DNA from: Bacteroidales bacterium
Lineage (GTDB): Bacteria > Bacteroidota > Bacteroidia > Bacteroidales > WCHB1-69
Direction of reading: 5' to 3'
Assembly: GCA_024400715.1 (NCBI GenBank)
Contig: JAKSMH010000047.1
Span: forward strand, 1-7,153
Length of the DNA: 7,153 bases
The notes beneath the pieces were generated by a model, which worked only from the letters and a program-made list of their open reading frames with translations, did not search any database and was not told the DNA's origin. The first letter of the stretch is position 1. Every line of letters begins with the position of its first letter. Shown here in pieces: positions 1-5,182 of this stretch. The position numbers were made by a program, and so were the translations under genes.

Positions 1-8
1 CCTTAATA

Positions 9-146
9 CCGCAATTGCGAACGAATTGCGTAAAAAAACGAGGCGGGTGGTGGCGTTAAGAACGCTGTCTGTTTGAACCTGCGAAGCAGGTGAGTTACAG
101 CGTTTAGCCGCCAGCCGCCCGTTTTTTAGCAAACGTTTGCGTGCGG
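9..146. repeat. Long imperfect palindrome, terminator-like or dispersed repeat element
   Basis: The stretch folds back on itself at several nested levels. The outer ends are CCGCA (9-13) and TGCGG (142-146). Next come AAAAAACG (33-40) with CGTTTTTT (120-127), GC-rich arms around 42-55 and 107-120, ACGCTGT (62-68) with ACAGCGT (97-103), and a perfect central hairpin ACCTGC-GAA-GCAGGT (77-91). A 12-nt palindrome GCAAACGTTTGC lies at 129-140 and a CGCAATT/AATTGCG pair at 10-30. Read on either strand, the GC-rich stem is followed by a T run, so it could stop transcription both ways, including that of the minus-strand operon ending at 315. Its size and symmetry also fit a REP/MITE-like dispersed element or a structured RNA; copy number cannot be judged from one window. 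Confidence 0.6.
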
Positions 147-164
147 AAAAGCTGCTTTCTTTTG

Positions 165-197
165 GTTCTTTTCTTTGCAGCGGCAAAGAAAAAGAAC
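165..197. repeat. Hairpin with 14-bp stem beside the palindromic element
   Basis: The left arm is GTTCTTTTCTTTGC (165-178), the loop AGCG (179-182) and the right arm GCAAAGAAAAAGAAC (183-197). The arms pair fully apart from one bulged base. No U tract follows on either strand, so a classical intrinsic terminator is unlikely. It lies 18 nt from the larger palindrome and may be part of the same repeat unit. Confidence 0.5.
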
Positions 198-298
198 GGA
201 AAATAATATGTTCCTCATTAAACCAATTGCCCCAACCACAGTCATTATAAAAAATAGCGTTTAAATTTCCGGCAGCTGGCAAAGATTTCAAAACTTTT

Positions 299-314
299 AT
301 CCATTCGCATGGAT
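299..314 (+). terminator. Small hairpin at the 3' end of the minus-strand operon
   Basis: ATCCAT (299-304), loop TCGC and ATGGAT (309-314) form a perfect 6-bp stem directly beyond the stop codon of the minus-strand exported protein. The T-rich tail (TTATTTTG) follows it on the plus strand only, so as a terminator it would act on plus-strand transcripts. The stem is short and AT-rich, so this is a weak call. Confidence 0.2.
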
Positions 315-761
315 TTATTTTGCCTTGACTAATTTCTCCGGAATGATTTTCTTGGTCACCACAAAGTCCTTGTCCAAAATCATAAAGCCTGCTCTTTCCA
401 AGTCAACAGTTTTGTCTTTTCTACAATGTTTGTTTTTATAGATATAACTCCACGCAACGCTTTCGTTGGGAGCGAGATTGGCGGTGATAACCTCAATGTT
501 TTGTAGCTTGCTGGTGTCACCATGGTCAATGTCCGTCCACTCAACTTGGCTTTTGAATACTTCCTGTCGGAAGGAAATGCCAAGTTGCTGCCTGCCATTC
601 ACAAAGGTAACCGTAACTTTGCATTGGCCGGGAGCATAGTAGTTGGCCGTTCGGTTATATTGATATATCAAGTTGCCCACACTATCCACTATGCGGTCGC
701 CTTGCGCATAAAGAGAAACTGTTAATAAACAGATTATTATAAAAAATAAGGTCTTTTTCAT
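315..761 (-). CDS. Small exported protein of unknown function
   Basis: I do not recognise the family of this 148-residue protein. The N-terminus is a clear Sec signal peptide: MKK, then a hydrophobic core (residues 4-18), with probable cleavage after LYA or LYAQ (about residues 19-20). No Cys sits at a lipobox position, so it is probably a soluble periplasmic or surface protein rather than a lipoprotein. The mature part is about 128 residues, looks rich in beta-strand segments (KVTVTF, IEVITANL, SVAWSYIY) and has two Cys (47 and 113) that could form a disulfide. The ATG lies one base after the stop codon of the upstream GT9 gene (TAA-G-ATG), which suggests translational coupling. If so, the frameshift in the GT9 gene would probably lower its translation. 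No internal stop or frameshift is seen. Confidence 0.75.
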   Translation of the reverse strand: MKKTLFFIIICLLTVSLYAQGDRIVDSVGNLIYQYNRTANYYAPGQCKVTVTFVNGRQQLGISFRQEVFKSQVEWTDIDHGDTSKLQNIEVITANLAPNESVAWSYIYKNKHCRKDKTVDLERAGFMILDKDFVVTKKIIPEKLVKAK

Positions 762-762
762 C

Positions 763-1814
763 TTAGAACTGATTAATCCATTCGGCTACGTCAACGGCTG
801 GGATTCTATTCATACATTTGAAATTGCGGTGCGGACATTTCCTAAATCCGCGCTTGCCGCAAGGCCGACATTTGATACTACAAATCTCAAACATTCTAAA
901 GAGTTCCCTGTTGTTAGGCATATACGGATAATTGCCGAATTCAGGAATGGTACTTCCCCATAACGAGCAAATCGGTTTCTTGAGTGCGGCGGCAATCTGC
1001 ATAAAGTCGCTGTCGCCGGTAAGAACGCAGTTGCTCTGTTCGATTAAGGATGCATATTGGTAAAAGCTGAGTTGACCGCAGGCATTGTAAACTTTGTCTC
1101 CAAATCGATGAACGAGTTCATCTCCGACAATCGCTGAATTTTTATCGCCAATGATGACAACCGGCTTAAGTAACATCGGGATAATTTCTGTCAGTTTGCC
1201 AATTGGAATTTTTTTGGTTCCTTTATCTGCATCTAAAATAATGGCTATAAAGCCATCTTCAAAGAAAATGGGTAAGTTGTCAGTATTAAATCGCTCATTT
1301 TGGGCTATGCCGAAGTCCAAGCCTTGCCCATCATTGACAATACCGAGTACCTTAGCGGCTTCAAAATATCTGTCAACAATATGGTTTAATGGTAAGGTAT
1401 TGATTTTAAGTCTTGTACAAATTAATTTTTTGATTTTTAATTTATTTGGAATTCAAAAGCCAGAAATCTCGGAAGTTTGATTTTTAATTTGTTGAAGGAA
1501 GAGTGGGGAAGGTCAAGTTGATGACAAATCTTGTGCGACGTTCGAGAGTTCTGTAAGTCTAAAACAAAGTCAAATCGCTCGGTTTTTAATTGCTCAACAA
1601 CTTGATTTTTATTATTGTAATAAGTATGGATTTTAGAAACGTATGGATTGCTTGTTAAAATTTCTTGGTATTTTTGATTGACTAAAATATGAACTTCCGC
1701 TTTAATCTGTTGGTGAATAGCACGGATTACAGCTGTGGATAAAATAATATCTCCAATGGAATTTAATCTGATAATTAAAATTTTAGCTCGTGTTGGGAGT
1801 TGAATTGCATCCAT
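763..1814 (-). pseudogene. Glycosyltransferase family 9 (heptosyltransferase-like), interrupted by a frameshift
   Basis: GT9 enzymes transfer heptose or related sugars from a nucleotide-sugar donor to lipid A/core or other surface glycans at the cytoplasmic face of the inner membrane. The first part (1814 to a TAA at 1437-1439, 125 residues) has the N-terminal Rossmann signature ILIIRLNSIGDI (residues 12-23) and FDFVLDLQNSRT. The second part is in another frame and open from about 1452 to the stop at 763. It contains HIVDRYFEAAKVLG, the donor-side segment LTGDSDFMQIAAALKKP, WGSTIPEFG and CRPCGKRGFRKCP. Its only usable start is a TTG at 1320, inside conserved sequence, so it is not a separate gene. 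Removing one 47-bp repeat unit joins the halves in frame into 334 residues, the usual family length. As written, no full enzyme can be made. It follows the acyltransferase by 19 nt. Confidence 0.85.
1429..1490. repeat. 15-bp direct repeat pair bounding the frame-breaking segment in the GT9 gene
   Basis: TTTGATTTTTAATTT occurs at 1429-1443 and again, identically, at 1476-1490. The copies are 47 bp apart start to start with a 32-bp spacer (1444-1475). The offset is not a multiple of three, so one repeat plus the spacer shifts the frame and brings in the stop at 1437-1439. The shared match does not extend beyond 15 bp on either side. A degenerate third copy (ATTGATTTTAAG) lies near 1400-1411. 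Confidence 0.85.
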
Positions 1815-1833
1815 TTTTGTAAGGTCCTATTTT

Positions 1834-2874
1834 TTATTCAAAACTGACGTTTAATGCGGTGGTTACGGGATTCGCATATATTCTAAGCAGATAGTGCATC
1901 ATTTTTTCTTTTGATACATCTTTAACCTCGGCTTGTTGATGAAGGTAAGCGGTAAAATCCTTTTTTTCTTGGGCAGAATATTGGTCCGCAAATTGATTTC
2001 GCTGACTTAAAATGTCAAAGGCAATGTAATTGTTGGGATAGAGTTTGTAGTTTTGGTAAATTTGTTTATCTACCATCTTGCAGACTTCGTAAATTTTATC
2101 ATTTTGGTTGAGCGTTTCGGGAATGCTGTCAATTTCATTGACAATCGGCTTCCCGATAGTAAGTTGAACTCGACCTTTGTGACCCATAATCCCCTGCATA
2201 ATGCTTGCGAAATCTTCCCCTTCCTTTTTGTGGTAGGGACCGTCTTCCGTCAATGCCAATTCTCTGGCTTTGAGTTGGTCGCAAGGTTCGTATTCGTAAG
2301 AAATGATGGTGGGTGTCAAATTGATTTTTTTGAGCATTTCCAAGGGTTTAAGCTCATTGTCCATAGCCAGCATCTTAATCAATCCCTGTTTGGTGATGTC
2401 TAATCCGTCTTTGGTCCTGCCATCGCGTTGAGCTATCCAAACCGACTCGTGGTCGTTGAAAAGTACGTGGTGAATGTAAGCCGAGAGATGTTGGTAGTTG
2501 GTTATTTTTTCACGCAATGAAACCGAGCGCTTTACGATAAACATCTTGTTAAGTTTGGCCACTTCGGCTAAAATAGGACTCGAGATGAGATTGTCTCCAA
2601 TGGCAATCTTCGAAGTGTTGAATTTTTCAATAAAAAAATATTCTGCTAACAAGGCGGCGTCAAAAGTGATGTCGCGATGGTTGCCTATAAATACATAATT
2701 TGTGTCGCGGGAGATGTTTTCAATGCCCTTAAAGCTTACCCCTTTAGTGGACATTTTGATGAATTTTTCAATGAATTTCCTTGAAGTTGTAGTTTGAAAG
2801 TCATAAATTGTGTTAAAATCCCGTGCGTCTTGCTTGAGTTGTTCCGGAGTATATTCGGGGATAATTTGCCGCAT
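1834..2874 (-). CDS. Phospholipid-type acyltransferase (1-acylglycerol-3-phosphate acyltransferase-like)
   Basis: This is a PlsC/PlsB-superfamily acyltransferase of the Bacteroidota type, expected to move a fatty acyl group onto a glycerophosphate-type acceptor at the inner membrane. From the ATG at 2874 it has 346 residues. The signatures are GNHRDITFD (residues 64-72, catalytic His66), FIVKRSVS (112-119), IAQRDGRTKDG (147-157, acceptor-binding region), ISYEYEP (191-197) and a C-terminal YANP. Between the His and the second Asp there are five residues instead of the canonical four; from memory, relatives share the NHRD form. The reading frame clearly extends upstream of this ATG (see 2875-2970), so the native protein is probably about 378 residues. 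The stop lies 19 nt before the GT9 start. Exact substrate is unknown; a role in ornithine-lipid or lipid A acylation is not excluded. Confidence 0.85.
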   Translation of the reverse strand: MRQIIPEYTPEQLKQDARDFNTIYDFQTTTSRKFIEKFIKMSTKGVSFKGIENISRDTNYVFIGNHRDITFDAALLAEYFFIEKFNTSKIAIGDNLISSPILAEVAKLNKMFIVKRSVSLREKITNYQHLSAYIHHVLFNDHESVWIAQRDGRTKDGLDITKQGLIKMLAMDNELKPLEMLKKINLTPTIISYEYEPCDQLKARELALTEDGPYHKKEGEDFASIMQGIMGHKGRVQLTIGKPIVNEIDSIPETLNQNDKIYEVCKMVDKQIYQNYKLYPNNYIAFDILSQRNQFADQYSAQEKKDFTAYLHQQAEVKDVSKEKMMHYLLRIYANPVTTALNVSFE

Positions 2875-2970
2875 AGCACTCTGATAACTTTCATTATCAA
2901 TAATTTGCGAGATTTTCTCGGGGGCTTCTTCTTCGGTGTAGGGTCTTATATCATTGATAATATCATTTAT
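2875..2970 (-). other. In-frame N-terminal coding extension of the acyltransferase, without a canonical start
   Basis: The 32 codons before the ATG at 2874 read INDIINDIRPYTEEE..., ending in SYQSA directly before MRQIIPEYTP. A DIRPY motif followed by acidic residues near the N-terminus is what I recall for Bacteroidota members of this family, so the stretch looks coding. The frame stays open back to a TAA at 3022-3024, yet no ATG, GTG or TTG occurs in it. The likeliest original start is the ATA at 2970-2968, one base from ATG, with ATT at 2961-2959 as an alternative. A -7 box at 2994-3001 would put the mRNA start about 17 nt upstream of 2970, which fits initiation here rather than at 2874. 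Confidence 0.65.
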
Positions 2971-2993
2971 TTTTCGCTGTAATTTTGATTTTG

Positions 2994-3001
2994 CAAAATT
3001 A
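2994..3001 (-). promoter_or_regulatory. Probable promoter -7 box for the acyltransferase/GT9 operon
   Basis: On the minus strand this reads TAATTTTG, a perfect match to the Bacteroidota TAnnTTTG box. No good TTTG -33 element is seen at the usual distance. The box overlaps one arm of an 8-bp inverted repeat (AAAATTAC 2995-3002, GTAATTTT 3016-3023), which could be an operator or an AT-rich coincidence. Confidence 0.45.
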
Positions 3002-3035
3002 CAATTTTTTATGACGTAATTTTACTTTGTAAATA

Positions 3036-4139
3036 TTAATAGATGGTGGTATATATTTTTCCGGGTTTGCATTCCACAATATTTCGAAGTTCCATCGATA
3101 GCAATAGTGCGGCGATTTTGGATGCGTTCAATTGCGGGAGTGAGTTGGAAATATTGTCGATGGTCGCTCCTTGCTGCTTTCTGATGGTATTCAGGATGGC
3201 TTCTTCGTCGGCATTTAGGTCGATGAACAGTTGCCGCTGCTTGGATGTTTTTGGTGCCGTGTTCCATCCCATCATTTCCGAGATGTTTTCTCCCGAATAA
3301 ACCAATGCGGCCAAATTGTTGCGGATGAGTTCGTGGCAGCCCTTTTGACTTTTTTGAAATATGGTTCCAGGAACGGCAAAAACGTCCCGATTGTATGAAT
3401 GGGCAATTTCTGCCGTAATAATGCTGCCTCCCTTTTCTTGCGATTCTGCGACAATCACTGCATCTGACATCCCGGCGATAATACGGTTGCGCTTTGGAAA
3501 ATTAATTCTGTCAGGTATGGTGTCAAAAGGATATTCCGAGATAATGGTGCCTTCGTTTTCCAAAATCCGCTTGGCTAAGTTTGAATTTTCCTCGGGATAA
3601 ATAGTCCTGAGTCCGCATCCCAATACCGCAACCGTTCGTAAGTTGTTATGTAGGGCTTCTTCGTGGGCACAGGTGTCGATTCCCCGTGCCAAGCCGCTTA
3701 TCACGCAAACATCAAGCGGTGTCAACTCTTCCACGATTTTCTTGACCACGTCTTTGCCGTAATTGCTTGCGTTGCGCGTGCCAACGATGGCTATGGCCTT
3801 TTTGGTATTGAAATTCTTTGCGCCCTTGTAGTAAAAATAGTAGGGAGAATCACTGCAATTCAATAGTCTCAGTGGGTAGTCTTCGTCATCAAAAAAGCAT
3901 ATTTTGATGTCGTGCTGCTGTGCGTGCTTGATTTCGTTCAGTACAAATTTTTCGATGGAGGAGTTCATTTGAGGCAATTGTATATTCGCCCTAAAGTGAA
4001 ATAGTTTCTTTGCCACTTGTTTGTGATCTTCAAACATAGAAGTGGCATTTCCGCATATTTGAATGAGTTTCTTGATATTCGCATTGCCATAATTGGGATA
4101 ATGAATGAGTGCGAGCCGGTAAAATGTTTCTTTGTCCAT
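3036..4139 (-). CDS. dprA: DNA processing protein DprA
   Basis: DprA binds incoming single-stranded DNA in the cytoplasm during natural transformation and loads RecA; it is also kept by many bacteria not known to be competent. The start is taken as the ATG at 4139 (MDKETFYRLALIHYP), giving 367 residues; an in-frame TTG at 4187 would add 16 residues that do not look conserved. An N-terminal helix-hairpin-helix-like region (about 1-50, PNYGNANIKKL) leads into the Rossmann-like DNA-binding domain. This carries VGTRNASNYG (119-128), SGLARGID (148-155), FPKRNRIIAGMSDA (214-227) and GGSIITA (237-243). A C-terminal winged-helix domain spans about 308-365. Length and motifs are complete. It is first in the minus-strand block, with 65 nt between its stop and the acyltransferase extension, and is divergent from the Fe-S protein gene. 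Confidence 0.95.
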   Translation of the reverse strand: MDKETFYRLALIHYPNYGNANIKKLIQICGNATSMFEDHKQVAKKLFHFRANIQLPQMNSSIEKFVLNEIKHAQQHDIKICFFDDEDYPLRLLNCSDSPYYFYYKGAKNFNTKKAIAIVGTRNASNYGKDVVKKIVEELTPLDVCVISGLARGIDTCAHEEALHNNLRTVAVLGCGLRTIYPEENSNLAKRILENEGTIISEYPFDTIPDRINFPKRNRIIAGMSDAVIVAESQEKGGSIITAEIAHSYNRDVFAVPGTIFQKSQKGCHELIRNNLAALVYSGENISEMMGWNTAPKTSKQRQLFIDLNADEEAILNTIRKQQGATIDNISNSLPQLNASKIAALLLSMELRNIVECKPGKIYTTIY

Positions 4140-4154
4140 AGTCGTGGTTTTAAA

Positions 4155-4242
4155 AAATGGTAATCGGAAACAATGAGTAATTGCCAAATATTATAACGGA
4201 TGGGATGGTGTAATGATGAAGGAGGGAGTCCGATTACCATTT
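4155..4242. repeat. 14-bp perfect inverted repeat in the dprA leader
   Basis: AAATGGTAATCGGA (4155-4168) is the exact reverse complement of TCCGATTACCATTT (4229-4242), with 60 bp between. In the dprA transcript, if it starts near 4247, the arms would form a 14-bp stem closed by a large loop. The downstream arm runs into UUUUUU only 16 nt before the dprA ATG. It may be an attenuator-like leader structure, a pair of regulator sites or the ends of a small invertible segment. Confidence 0.6.
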
Positions 4243-4253
4243 CATTACAGCGG

Positions 4254-4261
4254 CAAAAATA
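4254..4261 (-). promoter_or_regulatory. Probable promoter -7 box for dprA
   Basis: On the minus strand this reads TATTTTTG followed by CCGC, a perfect TAnnTTTG match. Transcription would start near 4247 and leave a leader of about 108 nt containing the 14-bp inverted repeat. TTG/TTTTG candidates upstream lie 14 or 25 nt away, outside the usual 19-21 nt spacing. A weaker box (AATATTTG, minus strand near 4185-4192) inside the repeat loop is an alternative. Confidence 0.5.
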
Positions 4262-4396
4262 CTAATAATTTATTACAAAATAATAACAATTTACAAAAAG
4301 TTATCAACAATGATAAGGGGAATCCTCAAAATCAATCTAATTTTTTCATTTTAAAAATTGCACATAAAAATTGATATAGTAATATATATTCCGAAC

Positions 4397-4412
4397 TATT
4401 TTTGTATTTTTG
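4397..4412 (+). promoter_or_regulatory. Tandem -7 boxes for the Fe-S protein/serS operon
   Basis: TATTTTTG occurs twice back to back (4397-4404 and 4405-4412), each a perfect TAnnTTTG box. A TTG at 4371-4373 lies 23 nt before the first box and 31 nt before the second, so the first is the better spaced, though still slightly long. The start of transcription would be near 4411 or 4419, leaving a very short A-rich leader to the ATG at 4432. Confidence 0.6.
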
Positions 4413-4431
4413 CAGATTAAAAGATATAAAA

Positions 4432-5175
4432 ATGGCAAATCAAAGCAATCAAGTTAATGTGTTCATTCCCTGCGATATGGATATGTTTAGTCCACAGGTG
4501 GCCGAAAGTGTGGTTCAGCTGCTTGAAAAGTTGGGACTGGTCGTTCATTATAATGCGGAACAAACCTGTTGCGGCAGGAAATTCTATTTTTCAGGGGAAA
4601 CGGAATGCGCGAGGGATTTGGCTACAAAAATGATGTCCGAATTTGGTGAATCAAAGTACCCGCTTATAATCCCTTCCGCTGCTTGTGCCGGTTTTATCCG
4701 AAAATATTACGGCAGCCTGCTGACGAATATCAGCGTGGTTAATGACTTGAGGAATTTTGTCGCAAACACTTACGAATTGTGCGATTTTATTGTCAACCAG
4801 TTAGGGGTTACGAAATTGAATAATCGTTTTGCTGAACGTGTATTCTATTTCAAGTCTTGCGCGGCTCGCAATATGTATGGATTGGAAGATGAAGCCGAAA
4901 TTTTGTTGCGCAATACGGACGGATTGGAATTGCTTACCGATCCGGATATGACGGGTTGCTGCTCTGCCAATGGTCGTTTTTCGGTGATTAATCCCGAAAT
5001 GTCCGACCAAATGATTGAAAAGCTTGTTACTAAAATTTATTCTATGGGGGCCCAATATATTACTTCCACCGATATCCATTGTCTTCAGCATTTTGATGCT
5101 TTTATTCAGGCCAAGGGGATTGGATTGGAAGTAATTCACATTGCGGATATCCTTAATGCAGAAGGTAAAAATTAA
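4432..5175 (+). CDS. LutA/YkgE-like Fe-S-binding protein with two CCG domains
   Basis: This 247-residue protein has two cysteine-rich (CCG) domains of the kind found in LutA, YkgE, GlcF and HdrB, which bind Fe-S clusters and take part in redox reactions such as lactate oxidation by LutABC. Domain 1: Cys14 (FIPCDMD), Cys46-Cys47 (TCCGRKFYFSG) and Cys85 (SAACAGF). Domain 2: Cys143 (KSCAARN), Cys176-Cys177 (GCCSANGRFSV) and Cys217 (DIHCL). The usual terminal CXXC keeps only its last Cys in both domains, and in domain 2 the glycine of CCG is Ser. There is no signal peptide, so it is cytoplasmic. The ATG at 4432 is chosen because conserved sequence begins right after it and an in-frame TTG at 4402 overlaps the promoter. 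No LutB or LutC partner is visible; serS follows after 7 nt, so the physiological role is open. Confidence 0.85.
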   Translation: MANQSNQVNVFIPCDMDMFSPQVAESVVQLLEKLGLVVHYNAEQTCCGRKFYFSGETECARDLATKMMSEFGESKYPLIIPSAACAGFIRKYYGSLLTNISVVNDLRNFVANTYELCDFIVNQLGVTKLNNRFAERVFYFKSCAARNMYGLEDEAEILLRNTDGLELLTDPDMTGCCSANGRFSVINPEMSDQMIEKLVTKIYSMGAQYITSTDIHCLQHFDAFIQAKGIGLEVIHIADILNAEGKN

Positions 5176-5182
5176 TGATACT

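Noticed and set aside
763..1320. A separate 185-residue protein starting at the TTG at 1320
   Set aside because: Conserved GT9 sequence (HIVDRYFEAAKVLG) continues in frame upstream of the TTG, so this is the C-terminal half of a broken gene and not an independent one.
1151..1480. Plus-strand frame of 109 codons opposite the GT9 gene
   Set aside because: It lies antisense to conserved GT9 sequence, and its composition is that of a complementary-strand shadow.
4219..4226. AAGGAGGG, a strong Shine-Dalgarno-like string on the plus strand
   Set aside because: No plus-strand start codon follows at a useful distance, and the genes here do not use such sites.
3965..4240. Minus-strand open frame of 91 codons starting inside the dprA-leader inverted repeat
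   Set aside because: It overlaps the dprA coding region out of frame and shows no recognisable protein features, so it is a shadow of dprA.
4155..4242. Inverted repeat as the ends of a small transposable element
   Set aside because: No target-site duplication is visible around the arms, and 88 bp with 14-bp arms and no homology in the window is not enough to claim a MITE.
4301..4309. TTATCAACA, close to a DnaA box
   Set aside because: A single site one base from consensus in an AT-rich gap, with no cluster of boxes and no dnaA/dnaN neighbours, does not support an origin.
4402..4431. Extended start (TTG at 4402) for the Fe-S protein
   Set aside because: The added ten codons overlap the tandem -7 boxes and the predicted transcription start; the ATG at 4432 fits the family start.
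5141..5182. Upstream start for serS at 5141
   Set aside because: It would overlap the Fe-S protein gene and add 14 residues not found in SerRS; MLQIQLIREN at 5183 is the canonical N-terminus.
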